DNA from: Frigidibacter sp037095735
Lineage (GTDB): Bacteria; Pseudomonadota; Alphaproteobacteria; Rhodobacterales; Rhodobacteraceae
Direction: 5' to 3'
Length of the DNA stretch: 64,000 nucleotides
Assembly (NCBI RefSeq): GCF_037095735.1
Contig: NZ_JBAWKD010000003.1
Span: 310,001 to 374,000 of the forward strand
Under the pieces are notes generated by a model. It was not told where the DNA came from. It saw only the letters and a list, made by a program, of their open reading frames with translations, and searched no databases. Position numbers and translations under genes: made by a program. Positions 1 through 7,910 of this stretch are shown piece after piece. Every line of letters begins with the position of its first letter. Within the stretch, counting starts at the first letter, position 1.

Positions 1-150
1 GCCGAAGGTCATCCAGTGCAGCGAGCCGTTGCGCGCCCAGTTGATGATGTCCTCGGTCGAGGTGAGCAGGAAGCCCTTGTCCTGAAGCTCGGCGTTCAGC
101 GCCTGGGTCGCGACCTCGCGGTCGGCCTGGGCGGTGTTGGCCCCGGTCAT
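1..150 (-). CDS. nuoB: NADH-quinone oxidoreductase subunit B, N-terminal part
   Basis: This is the first 50 codons of NuoB, the Fe-S subunit that carries cluster N2 at the quinone-binding arm of respiratory complex I. The frame reads MTGANTAQADREVATQALN, and the segment WARNGSLHWMTFG (residues 38-50) is the conserved stretch just before the cluster-binding cysteines. The gene runs off the left edge, so the cysteines are not visible. The ATG overlaps the nuoA stop codon in an ATGA arrangement, which indicates translational coupling in the nuo operon. The identification rests on this short segment plus its place directly after nuoA. Confidence 0.9.
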   Translation of the reverse strand, partial: MTGANTAQADREVATQALNAELQDKGFLLTSTEDIINWARNGSLHWMTFG

Positions 151-515
151 CACTCCCATTCGAGAGCCCCCTTCTTCCATTCATAGGCGAAGCCGACGGT
201 CAGCACGCCAAGGAACACCATCATCGACCAGAAGGCCACTTCGCTCAGGTTCCCGAACGCCACCGCCCAGGGGAAGAGGAAGGCCACTTCGAGGTCGAAG
301 ATGATGAACAGGATCGAGACGAGGTAGAAGCGCACGTCGAACTTCATCCGGGCGTCGTCGAAGGCGTTGAAGCCGCATTCGTAGGCCGAGACCTTCTCGG
401 GGTCGGGGTTGCGGACGGCCACGATCACCGCGGCGAGCGTCAGGATCAGGCCAAGTGCGACCGCCAATGCAAGGAAGATCAGGATCGGCAGATATTCGCG
501 AAGCAATCCGTCCAC
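150..515 (-). CDS. nuoA: NADH-quinone oxidoreductase subunit A
   Basis: This 121-residue protein is a small membrane subunit of complex I (NDH-1), and its length is normal for the family. Three hydrophobic helices are visible at about residues 9-34, 63-85 and 92-110. The conserved loop YECGFNAFDDARMKFDVRFY (residues 45-64) contains the family cysteine and the acidic residues. The start is a GTG at 515, with an AGGAGG ribosome site about 9 nt upstream. The gene opens the nuo operon, and nuoB overlaps its stop. No other family fits. Confidence 0.96.
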   Translation of the reverse strand: MDGLLREYLPILIFLALAVALGLILTLAAVIVAVRNPDPEKVSAYECGFNAFDDARMKFDVRFYLVSILFIIFDLEVAFLFPWAVAFGNLSEVAFWSMMVFLGVLTVGFAYEWKKGALEWE

Positions 516-648
516 GGCTGGTTCCCCTCCTGTGGCAAGCGGATTGTCGCTTGCAAGAACTCCGGCTGTGGCCCCGTTTACTCTCCAAGGGGGGCGCGGT
601 CAACTGACGCACCCAGGCTTTTCACCGCAGCGCAGCGAAAAGAATGCA

Positions 649-678
649 ATTGTATGCGAATAGTTTACGCGAGGTCAG
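649..678 (-). promoter_or_regulatory. Candidate sigma70 promoter of the nuo operon
   Basis: On the minus strand, CTGACC (678-673) and TACAAT (654-649) are separated by 18 nt inside an unusually AT-rich patch of the 516-725 gap. This would start transcription near 642, giving a leader of about 125 nt before nuoA. The match is by eye only. Confidence 0.5.
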
Positions 679-725
679 CACTTGCCGCGACTGCGGCGAA
701 GCGCCGCTGCACCCGCGGCGCTGAG

Positions 726-1397
726 TCACACGCGCGGGGGTGGATCGGGCGGCGGGTAGAACGGGCGCAGGTAGATCTCGGGCGTGCCGTCGCGGGCCGC
801 GGCGTGGGCGAATCCCGGGCGGGCCTGCAGGCGGGCCAGCCAGGCCGCGGTCTTCGGCAGCGCGTCGAGCGCGACGAAGCGCTGGCCGATCCAGGCGGCG
901 TAGCCCATCGCGATGTCGGCCATCGTGAAGCCCGAGGCCAGCAGCCAGTCGCCGGCGATCCGGGTTTCGACCGCGGCAAGCGCGCGTTCGAGCCGCTTCG
1001 CCTCGAGCCGCATCAGCACCGGCGAGCGCATGTCATCCTCGCGCAGGACGATGTGCTGCTGGGTGAGATTGGCAATCAGCGCGCCGGCGGTTTCGGCGTA
1101 GTGGATCCATTCCAGCCAGTCGGGACGCTCGCCCAGGCCGGGGCCGAGGGCGGCCGCGGTCTCGCTACCCGCCGTCTCGCTCAGGTGCTGCAGGATCGCG
1201 CCCGACTCGGCAAGGCTGCGCCCGTCGATCTCGATCGCGGGCACCCGCGAGGCCGGCGAGAGCGCGGTGAACTCGGGCCGGCGCAGCGAGCCGTCGAGCA
1301 TCGAATGGACCACGAGGTCATAGGGAAGGCCCAACTCCTCGAGCGCCCAGAGCACGCGGAAGGATCGGGTCTGGGCGGCGTGGTGCAGGCGGATCAT
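726..1397 (-). CDS. Glutathione S-transferase family protein
   Basis: This 223-residue protein has the usual two-domain cytosolic GST length. The N-terminal thioredoxin-like half includes TRSFRVLWALEELGLPYD (the SRS/ALEEL pattern near residues 10-27), the cis-proline segment SRVPAIEIDG and the glutathione-binding ESGAILQHL. The helical C-terminal half contains the N-capping motif FTMADIAMGYA. It probably conjugates or reduces electrophiles with glutathione in the cytosol; the substrate cannot be told. The ATG at 1397 gives the canonical MIRLHHAAQTRS start. The open frame extends further upstream, but only by reading through a dispersed intergenic repeat at 1454-1467. Confidence 0.88.
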   Translation of the reverse strand: MIRLHHAAQTRSFRVLWALEELGLPYDLVVHSMLDGSLRRPEFTALSPASRVPAIEIDGRSLAESGAILQHLSETAGSETAAALGPGLGERPDWLEWIHYAETAGALIANLTQQHIVLREDDMRSPVLMRLEAKRLERALAAVETRIAGDWLLASGFTMADIAMGYAAWIGQRFVALDALPKTAAWLARLQARPGFAHAAARDGTPEIYLRPFYPPPDPPPRV

Positions 1398-1453
1398 CGG
1401 CGGCGCTCCGGTGCGGGTCAGAGGCGGGGCAAGAGCGGGGGCCGGCCCCCGCA

Positions 1454-1467
1454 CCCCCAGGATATTT
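1454..1467 (+). repeat. Dispersed repeat core, copy 1
   Basis: A CCCCCAGGATATTT core followed by GGCGAAAG. It is one base away from the CCCCCGGGATATTT core found at several other intergenic sites in this window. It lies just upstream of the GST gene. Confidence 0.7.
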
Positions 1468-1534
1468 GGCGAAAGTCGAAAGCGGCGATAGCGGGACGCC
1501 GCGTCAGGCCTGCGACAGGCTGCCACGGGCGGGG

Positions 1535-1575
1535 TTGATCTGGGTCAAGGAGCGGGGGCGGCGCGCGGGTCTAGG
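1535..1575 (+). promoter_or_regulatory. FNR/FnrL box and -10 element of ompW
   Basis: TTGATCTGGGTCAA (1535-1548) is a near-perfect FNR-type inverted repeat (TTGAT-N4-GTCAA). A TCTAGG -10-like hexamer at 1570-1575 predicts a start near 1582, which puts the box centre about 41 nt upstream. That is the class II FNR activator position. An oxygen-responsive FnrL is expected in Rhodobacterales and E. coli ompW is FNR-controlled. Regulation here is inferred. Confidence 0.75.
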
Positions 1576-1603
1576 CCGGGGCATCTGATGAAGGAGACGA
1601 CAG

Positions 1604-2218
1604 ATGACCGCCCGCCACCTCGCGCTTTGCGCCGCCCTCGCCCTGATGCCCGCCACCGGCGCCCTCGCCCAGTCGGCCGGCGACTTCACCTTGGGCTTCG
1701 GCCTGCACTCGGTGATGCCGAAGGACGACAACGGGGATCTGGCAGGCTTCTCCTCGCATGTCGGCGACAACGCGCAGCCGACCTTCACCTTCGAATATTT
1801 CATCCGCGACAACCTCGGGATCGAGGTGCTGGCGGCGACGCCCTTCTCGCACAACGTCGATCTGGACGGGCTGGGCAAGGTCGCCAAGGTCAAGCACCTG
1901 CCGCCGACCGTCAGCCTGCAGTACCACTTCCGGAACAGCTCTGCCGTCACGCCTTTCGTCGGCGTCGGCCTGAACTACACCACCTTCCTGTCGGACAAGG
2001 CCACCGGCGCGCTGGCCGGCAATGACCTCGAGCTTGGCGACAGCTGGGGCCTCGCGCTGCACGCCGGCCTCGACTACGCGATCTCGGAGCGCGGGGCGAT
2101 CCGGGTCGATGCCCGCTGGATGGACATCGACAGCACCGTGAAACTGAATGGCGACAAGATCGGCACCGCCCATATCGACCCGGTGGTGCTGGGCGTGGCC
2201 TATGTCCACCGTTTCTGA
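1604..2218 (+). CDS. ompW: OmpW family outer membrane protein
   Basis: This 204-residue protein is an eight-stranded beta-barrel porin of the OmpW family, and its length is typical. A signal peptide covers about residues 1-23 (hydrophobic run, then ALAQS). The mature part has OmpW hallmarks: GFGLHSVMP, the PTFTFEYFIRDNLGIEVLAA strand region, LPPTVSLQYHF, FVGVGLNYTTF and a C-terminal aromatic residue (YVHRF) for barrel insertion. The start has AAGGAGA 7 nt upstream. The gene is monocistronic, with an FNR-type box in front and a hairpin behind. OmpW members are linked to small hydrophobic molecule passage and stress; the ligand is unknown. Confidence 0.93.
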   Translation: MTARHLALCAALALMPATGALAQSAGDFTLGFGLHSVMPKDDNGDLAGFSSHVGDNAQPTFTFEYFIRDNLGIEVLAATPFSHNVDLDGLGKVAKVKHLPPTVSLQYHFRNSSAVTPFVGVGLNYTTFLSDKATGALAGNDLELGDSWGLALHAGLDYAISERGAIRVDARWMDIDSTVKLNGDKIGTAHIDPVVLGVAYVHRF

Positions 2219-2239
2219 GACCTGACAAAGCCGACCCTT

Positions 2240-2270
2240 GCGCGCGGGATCCTGTGGATAACCCGCGCGC
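2240..2270. terminator. Hairpin between convergent ompW and gph
   Basis: GCGCGCGGG (2240-2248) and CCCGCGCGC (2262-2270) form a 9-bp stem, followed on the plus strand by ATTTGACCTTTT. It can serve ompW and, less clearly, gph. Confidence 0.7.
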
Positions 2271-2291
2271 ATTTGACCTTTTCGAACTTTT

Positions 2292-2960
2292 TCAGGCCAA
2301 AAGCCGATCCGCCAGCCCCGGCAGGTCGTCATAGCTGTCGAGCAGCGCCTCGGGCGCCAGCCGCTCGATCGCGCGGCCCTCGGGGCCGAAGGTGACCAGC
2401 GCCACCGGCACCCCTGCCGCCGCCGCGGTGCGCCGGTCGGTCTCGGTGTCGCCGATCAGCATCGACCGGGTGAGCGTGCCCCCTGCCCGCGCCACCGCCG
2501 CGACATAGGGCGCGGGGTCGGGCTTGCGGACCGGCAGCGTGTCGGCACCGACCAGCGAGGCGAAAAGATTGCGGATCCCCATCTCGGACAGCAGCTGTTC
2601 GGCCAGACCCGCGGGCTTGTTGGTGCAGATCCCGACGGCGAAGCCCGCGTCCCGCAGCGCCTGCACCGCGGCCACCGCGCCGGGATAGGCACGGGTGTGG
2701 GTCGCGATGTTCGCGCCGTAATGCGCCAGCAGCGCGGGATACTGCTCGTTCACCTCGGTCTCGTCCGGCGCCTGACTGGTAAGCCGGGTGAAGCCCAGCC
2801 GCAGCATCGCCCGCCCGCCGTGGAAGGCGGTCAGCGCATCGCGGGCCGGATCCAGCACATCACCGTGGCCGAGGCTGCGGAAACAGGCGTTCGCCGCGGC
2901 GATCAGATCGGCCGAGGTATCGGCCAGCGTGCCGTCGAGGTCGAAGATCACCGTGCGCAT
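2292..2960 (-). CDS. gph: Phosphoglycolate phosphatase, HAD superfamily
   Basis: This 222-residue HAD hydrolase is of normal length for Gph/CbbZ. Motif I is FDLDGTLAD, with nucleophile Asp7 and acid Asp9. Motif II is GICTNKP, and motifs III/IV are KPDPAPY and IGDTETDRRTAAAAG. The alpha-helical cap lies between motifs I and II. It probably dephosphorylates 2-phosphoglycolate from DNA repair or RuBisCO oxygenation. The ATG at 2960 was chosen because MRTVIFDLDGT is the canonical start; the longer frame has no support. It is divergent from glmU across about 120 nt. Other HAD substrates cannot be excluded. Confidence 0.87.
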   Translation of the reverse strand: MRTVIFDLDGTLADTSADLIAAANACFRSLGHGDVLDPARDALTAFHGGRAMLRLGFTRLTSQAPDETEVNEQYPALLAHYGANIATHTRAYPGAVAAVQALRDAGFAVGICTNKPAGLAEQLLSEMGIRNLFASLVGADTLPVRKPDPAPYVAAVARAGGTLTRSMLIGDTETDRRTAAAAGVPVALVTFGPEGRAIERLAPEALLDSYDDLPGLADRLLA

Positions 2961-3081
2961 CTGGCCCTTTCGCGCCGGAAGGGGCGCTGTAACTTGCGGT
3001 AACGTGCTTTGATGCCCCCGCCCCTTGCGACGGCAGGGTCCATCGGTAAATACGGGGGCGAGCAGGAACAAGAGGCGATAT

Positions 3082-4428
3082 ATGGCAACCGCCCTGATCA
3101 TCCTGGCCGCCGGCCAGGGCACGAGGATGAATTCGGACCGCCCGAAGGTGCTGCACCCGATCGGCGGCGTGCCGATGCTGTGGCATGCGATGGCGGCGGG
3201 CGACAGCCTGTTCCCGGAAACCACAGTCGTCGTTACCGGCCATGGCGCCGAGGCGGTCGAAAAGGCCGCGAAGACCCATAACCCCGAAGCGATCTGCGTG
3301 CTGCAGGCCGAGAGGCTGGGCACCGGCCATGCCGTGCGTCAGGCGATGCCGGCGCTGGAGGGCTTCTCGGGCCGCGCGATCGTGCTCTATGGCGACACGC
3401 CCTTCATAACGGCCGAAACGCTGGAACGGCTGGCCGAGGCCCGCGCCGACGTGACGGTGCTGGGCTTCGAGGCCGCGGACCCCGGCCGCTACGGGCGTCT
3501 GGTCACGCAGGGAACGGCGCTGGAGCGGATCGTCGAATGGAAGGATGCGACCGAGGCCGAGCGGGCGATCCGGCTCTGCAACTCGGGCGTCATGGCGATC
3601 GATGCGGATCTGCTGGCAGGCCTGCTGTCTGAACTGACCAACGACAATGCCGCCGGCGAATACTACCTGACCGATGTGGTGGGCCTTGCCCGCGCCCGCG
3701 GGCTTTCGGCCGAGGTCGTCACCTGCGACGAGGCCGAGACGCTGGGCATCAACGCGCGCAGCGAGCTTGCCGCGGCAGAGGTCGCCTTCCAGGCCCGCCG
3801 CCGGGCGGACGCCATGGAGACCGGCGTCACCCTGCTGGCGCCGGAAAGCACCTTCTTCAGCTTCGACACCGTGATCGGCCGCGATGCCGTCATCGGGCCG
3901 AACGTGGTCTTCGGTCCCGGCGTCACCATCGAGTCCGAGGCCGAGATCCGCGCCTTCTGCCATCTCGAGGGTTGCCACGTCAGCCGCGGCGCGACCGTCG
4001 GGCCCTTCGCGCGCCTGCGCCCCGGCGCGGAGCTGGCCGAGGATGTCCATGTCGGCAATTTCGTCGAGATCAAGAACGCGACCCTCGACGAGGGGGTGAA
4101 GGTCGGCCACCTGACCTATCTGGGCGACGCCCATGTCGGCGAGCACACCAACATCGGCGCGGGCACCGTGACCTGCAATTATGACGGCGTCTCGAAGCAC
4201 CGCACCACGATCGGCGCGCGGGCGTTCATCGGCTCGGACACCATGCTGGTGGCGCCGGTCAAGGTGGGCGCCGATGCGATGACCGCCTCTGGCTCTGTCA
4301 TCACCGCGGATGTGCCCGACGGCGCGCTGGCGGTGGGACGCGCCCGGCAGGAAACAAAACCCGGCCTGGCAGTCAAATTGTTCGAAAAACTGAAGGCCGC
4401 GAAGGCCCGCAAGCTGGCGAGGCGCTGA
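3082..4428 (+). CDS. glmU: Bifunctional GlcNAc-1-P uridyltransferase / glucosamine-1-P acetyltransferase
   Basis: This 448-residue enzyme makes UDP-GlcNAc for peptidoglycan and LPS. The N-terminal pyrophosphorylase domain starts LAAGQGTRM (residues 8-16) with Lys22 in DRPKVLHP. The C-terminal left-handed beta-helix of hexapeptide repeats contains HVGNFVEIKNATL, KVGHLTYLGDAHVG, NIGAGTVTCNYDG and the acetyltransferase loop KHRTTIGARAFIGSD. The ATG at 3082 gives MATALIILAAG; a longer frame start is not supported. glmS follows after 2 nt, so the last two enzymes and the first step of UDP-GlcNAc synthesis form one operon. Confidence 0.96.
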   Translation: MATALIILAAGQGTRMNSDRPKVLHPIGGVPMLWHAMAAGDSLFPETTVVVTGHGAEAVEKAAKTHNPEAICVLQAERLGTGHAVRQAMPALEGFSGRAIVLYGDTPFITAETLERLAEARADVTVLGFEAADPGRYGRLVTQGTALERIVEWKDATEAERAIRLCNSGVMAIDADLLAGLLSELTNDNAAGEYYLTDVVGLARARGLSAEVVTCDEAETLGINARSELAAAEVAFQARRRADAMETGVTLLAPESTFFSFDTVIGRDAVIGPNVVFGPGVTIESEAEIRAFCHLEGCHVSRGATVGPFARLRPGAELAEDVHVGNFVEIKNATLDEGVKVGHLTYLGDAHVGEHTNIGAGTVTCNYDGVSKHRTTIGARAFIGSDTMLVAPVKVGADAMTASGSVITADVPDGALAVGRARQETKPGLAVKLFEKLKAAKARKLARR

Positions 4429-4430
4429 AG

Positions 4431-6245
4431 ATGTGCGGAATTGTCGGGGTTCTGGGAACCCATGAGGTCGCGCCGATCATCCTCGAGGCGCTGAAGCGGT
4501 TGGAATACCGCGGCTACGACTCGGCCGGGATCGCCACGGTGAACCATGGCCGGCTGGACCGCCGGCGGGCGGTGGGCAAGCTGATCAACCTGTCGGACCT
4601 GCTGGTGCACGAGCCGCTCGCCGGCAAGTCGGGCATGGGCCACACCCGCTGGGCCACCCATGGCGCGGCGACGGTCACCAATGCCCACCCGCACCGCTCT
4701 GGCCCGGTCTCGGTCGTGCACAACGGCATCATCGAGAACTTCCGCGAACTGCGCGAGGAACTGGCCGCCGCGGGGCTGACCCCCGAAAGCCAGACCGACA
4801 CCGAGACGGTGGCGATGCTGACGCGCCTGCATCTGGACCGCGGGATGACCCCGCGCGCGGCTGCGGTGGCGACGCTGGCCCGGCTGGAGGGCGCCTTCGC
4901 GCTGCTGTTCCTGTTCGATGGCGAAGAGGACCTGCTGGTTGCGGCCCGCAAGGGCTCGCCGCTGGCGATCGGGCATGGCGACGGCGAGATGTTCGTGGGC
5001 TCGGACGCGATCGCGCTCTCGCCGATGACCGACCGGATCACCTATCTGGAAGAGGGCGACCACGCCTTCGTCACCCGTGCCGGCGTCGAGATCTTCGACG
5101 CGCGCGGGGCGCGGGCGAACCGCGACATGGGCCGGATCCAGGTCGATGCGACCCGGATCGAGAAGGCCGGCTACAAGCACTTCATGATGAAGGAGATCGC
5201 CGAGCAGCCGGTGGTGATCGGCGACGCGCTGAACCGCTACCTGCGCGACGGCGGCATCGACCTGCCCGAGACGCTGGACTTCACCGGCGTCGACCGGCTG
5301 ATGCTGGTGGCCTGCGGCACCGCCTCCTACGCCTGCATGGTGGCGAAATACTGGTTCGAGACGCTGGCGGGCATCCCCTGCGAGACCGACATCGCGTCCG
5401 AGTTCCGCTATCGCGAGCCGCCGCTGTCGCCCGCCTCGATGGCGGTCTTCGTCAGCCAGTCGGGCGAGACGGCGGACACGCTGGCCGCGCTGCGCTACGT
5501 GACCGAGAAGGTCGCGAAGGTGGTGTCGGTGGTGAACGTGCCGACCTCGTCGATCGCGCGGGAAAGCGACATCGCGCTGCCGATCCATGCCGGGGTCGAG
5601 GTCGGAGTCGCCTCGACCAAGGCCTTCACCTGCCAGCTGACGGTGCTGGCGATGATGGCGCTGAAGGCGGCGGTGGATCGCGGGCGGCTGGATGCGGCGG
5701 GTCTTGCCGCGCATCTGGAAAGCCTGCGCGCGCTGCCGGGGCTGATGAACCAGGCGCTTGGCGCCTCGGACGAGATCGCGCGGCTGGCCGGACGGCTGGC
5801 CGAGGCGCAGGACGTGCTGTTCCTGGGCCGTGGAGCGCTCTATCCCTTGGCACTGGAAGGTGCGCTGAAGCTGAAGGAAATCAGCTACATCCACGCCGAA
5901 GGTTATGCATCGGGCGAACTGAAGCACGGGCCGATCGCGCTGATCGACCGGATGGTGCCGGTGGTGGTGCTGGCGCCGCATGACAAGCTGTTCGACAAGA
6001 CGGTGTCGAACATGCAGGAGGTGATGGCGCGCCACGGCATGGTTCTGCTGATGTCGGATGCCGAGGGCGTGCGCACCGCCGGCGACGGCACCTGGGCCAG
6101 CGTCACGCTGCCCTCCTGCCCGGACCTGATCGCGCCCATTCTCTATGCGGTGCCGGCGCAATTGCTGGCCTATCACACCGCCGTCGCCAAGGGGACCGAC
6201 GTGGACCAGCCCCGCAACCTTGCCAAGTCGGTGACCGTGGAATGA
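4431..6245 (+). CDS. glmS: Glutamine-fructose-6-phosphate aminotransferase (isomerizing)
   Basis: This 604-residue enzyme converts fructose-6-P and glutamine to glucosamine-6-P, the entry step of the amino-sugar pathway. The N-terminal glutamine amidotransferase domain has the processed nucleophile Cys2 (MCGIVGV) plus GHTRWATHG and VVHNGIIENF. Two SIS domains follow, marked by SQSGETADTL and VASTKAFTCQ. The C-terminus NLAKSVTVE is the family signature. It sits 2 nt after glmU, and its stop overlaps the next ATG. No ribozyme-like leader is seen; the 2-nt spacing leaves no room for one. Confidence 0.97.
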   Translation: MCGIVGVLGTHEVAPIILEALKRLEYRGYDSAGIATVNHGRLDRRRAVGKLINLSDLLVHEPLAGKSGMGHTRWATHGAATVTNAHPHRSGPVSVVHNGIIENFRELREELAAAGLTPESQTDTETVAMLTRLHLDRGMTPRAAAVATLARLEGAFALLFLFDGEEDLLVAARKGSPLAIGHGDGEMFVGSDAIALSPMTDRITYLEEGDHAFVTRAGVEIFDARGARANRDMGRIQVDATRIEKAGYKHFMMKEIAEQPVVIGDALNRYLRDGGIDLPETLDFTGVDRLMLVACGTASYACMVAKYWFETLAGIPCETDIASEFRYREPPLSPASMAVFVSQSGETADTLAALRYVTEKVAKVVSVVNVPTSSIARESDIALPIHAGVEVGVASTKAFTCQLTVLAMMALKAAVDRGRLDAAGLAAHLESLRALPGLMNQALGASDEIARLAGRLAEAQDVLFLGRGALYPLALEGALKLKEISYIHAEGYASGELKHGPIALIDRMVPVVVLAPHDKLFDKTVSNMQEVMARHGMVLLMSDAEGVRTAGDGTWASVTLPSCPDLIAPILYAVPAQLLAYHTAVAKGTDVDQPRNLAKSVTVE

Positions 6246-6901
6246 CCTTTGACGATGCGATGACCGCCCTTCAGGGGCTGGACGGGGCCGCGCTCGACCT
6301 GCTGGTGCGCGACTGGCGCGCCGATGTGGCCGTCGAAGAGCGCATCGAACTGGCCGCGCAACTGTGGGACACCGGCGAGACCCGGCCGCGGATCGCGGCG
6401 GCGAAGCTGCTGACCCAGGCCCGGATCGCCGAGGATGACGAGGTCTGGGCGTTGATCCTCGACTGGGCAGGAGAGCCTCAGGCATTGGCGGAGGGCGCGG
6501 TGGCGCAGGCGGTGGCCAAGGCCGGCGAGCGGCGGCTGGCGGCCGATCCCTCGCGGCTGGTCGAGCTGGCGGACCTGATCGACCACCCGGCGCTGGAGCC
6601 GCGGCGCACGGCGCTGGCGATGACCCTGCCCTTCGCGAAGATGGCCTTCCCCAAGGACGAGGATCTCGCGATCCGCGAAACGGTGCTCGACTGGGCGGCG
6701 CTGTTGTGGGCCACCCGCGCGACACGGCCCGCGGCCGAGGCCTGGGTCGCGGCCCTGGCCCGCCATGACGCGGCCCGTGCCGACCTGTGGCGCAGCGCGC
6801 GCGAGGGCGAACGCGACGCGGCGCGCGAGGCCTCGCAGCCGAAGCCGCGGCCGGATGCCGGCGAGGCGCCCGACCCCGACGCCCCCGGCGCCGAGGACTG
6901 A
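6242..6901 (+). CDS. HEAT-like repeat protein, possibly AlkD/DNA alkylation repair related
   Basis: This 219-residue alpha-helical protein overlaps the glmS stop codon (ATGA), so it is translationally coupled. Helix pairs such as AAQLWDTGETRPRIAAAKLL, DEVWALILDWA and ETVLDWAALLWATRATRP resemble the tandem HEAT-like units of the DNA alkylation repair (AlkD/AlkC) superfamily, but the protein is shorter than typical glycosylases. The last 35 residues are a charged, proline-rich tail without predicted structure. Assignment to AlkD is tentative. Its position after glmS may reflect expression needs rather than a shared pathway. Confidence 0.6.
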   Translation: MTFDDAMTALQGLDGAALDLLVRDWRADVAVEERIELAAQLWDTGETRPRIAAAKLLTQARIAEDDEVWALILDWAGEPQALAEGAVAQAVAKAGERRLAADPSRLVELADLIDHPALEPRRTALAMTLPFAKMAFPKDEDLAIRETVLDWAALLWATRATRPAAEAWVAALARHDAARADLWRSAREGERDAAREASQPKPRPDAGEAPDPDAPGAED

Positions 6902-6958
6902 GCGCCGGGCCGTGGCCGGCGGCGGCCCGGTCGCGTCCGGACCCGATTTCCACAAGCG

Positions 6959-6987
6959 CTGACAAGGGATCGCAAAACTGGTATAAT
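6959..6987 (+). promoter_or_regulatory. Near-consensus sigma70 promoter of the methyltransferase gene
   Basis: CTGACA (6959-6964), a 17-nt spacer and a perfect TATAAT (6982-6987) give a predicted start near 6994, about 24 nt before the ATG at 7018. Such a close consensus match is rare in this GC-rich DNA. Confidence 0.75.
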
Positions 6988-7017
6988 GAGTGGGTGAGCC
7001 TTTCTGGGAGGTTCCCC

Positions 7018-7830
7018 ATGACGATCCTTGATTCCAGCTTTCAGGGCTCGATCCCCGAGGTCTATGACCGCGCGCTCGTCCCGATCCTGTTCGATGGCTA
7101 TGCGCAGGACCTCGCGGCGCGTGTCGCCCGCGAGGCGCCCGAGCGCGTGCTCGAGGTCGCGGCGGGCACCGGCGCGGTGACGCGCGCGCTGCTGCCGCTG
7201 CTGCCGGGCTGGGCGCGCTATGACGTCACCGACCTGAATGCCGCCATGCTGGACCGGGCGCGGATGCACCTGCGCGATCCGCGGCTGCACTGGCAGGCGG
7301 CAGATGCGCTGGCCCTGCCCTTCGACGACGCGGTCTTCGATGCCGTGCTCTGCCAATTCGGCGTGATGTTCTTCCCCGACCGGGTCCGCGGCTATGCCGA
7401 GCTGCGCCGCGTGATGCGCCCGGGCGGGCGGCTCGTGTTCAACAGCTGGGGGGCGCTGGCACGCAACCAGTTCTCGGCCATAGCGGTCGAGACGCTGGTC
7501 CGCCTGTATCCGCAGGACCCGCCGCTGTTCTTGGCCCGCACGCCCTTCGGCTATTCGGACCCCGAGCAGATCGCCGAGGACCTGCGCGACGCGGGGTTCG
7601 AGACCGTCGCGATCGAGCGTCTGGACCTGACCAGCGAGGCCGAGACCGCCGACGATTTCGCCTTTGCCCAGTGCCACGGGTCGCCCCTGAAGCTGGAGAT
7701 CGAGGCGCGGCCGGGACCCACCCTCGACGAGGTGCGGGCCGCGATCGCCGCCGAGCTTGCTGCGCGATTGGGCGAGCATCCGATCCGCGGCCGGATGTCG
7801 GCGCTGGTGGCCGAGGCTGTGGCGCCCTGA
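7018..7830 (+). CDS. Class I SAM-dependent methyltransferase
   Basis: This 270-residue protein has a UbiE/COQ5-like Rossmann methyltransferase fold. Motif I is VLEVAAGTGAVTR (about residues 43-55), an acidic Asp follows at the end of strand 2 (YDVTDLNAAML), motif II/III is DALALPFDDAVFDAVLCQFG, and the post-motif is AELRRVMRPGGRLVFNSWG. The substrate is unknown. The ATG at 7018 has GGGAGG about 8 nt upstream and lies just behind a near-consensus promoter, so the gene is probably expressed alone. moaA follows on the same strand after 80 nt. Confidence 0.85.
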   Translation: MTILDSSFQGSIPEVYDRALVPILFDGYAQDLAARVAREAPERVLEVAAGTGAVTRALLPLLPGWARYDVTDLNAAMLDRARMHLRDPRLHWQAADALALPFDDAVFDAVLCQFGVMFFPDRVRGYAELRRVMRPGGRLVFNSWGALARNQFSAIAVETLVRLYPQDPPLFLARTPFGYSDPEQIAEDLRDAGFETVAIERLDLTSEAETADDFAFAQCHGSPLKLEIEARPGPTLDEVRAAIAAELAARLGEHPIRGRMSALVAEAVAP

Positions 7831-7910
7831 ACGCCCGCCCGGCGCGGGTGACGAAACTCGGCCGGCTGCCCCTTGCGGCACCGGGGGGCGAGGCATAGGT
7901 TCATCGCATC

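Noticed and set aside
3025..3081. Earlier start for glmU
   Set aside because: The extra 19 residues precede the conserved MATALIILAAG start and lack a ribosome site.
4179..7019. Minus-strand 946-codon frame opposite glmS and the HEAT-like gene
   Set aside because: Antisense shadow of conserved glmS/glmU coding; no start signal or family.
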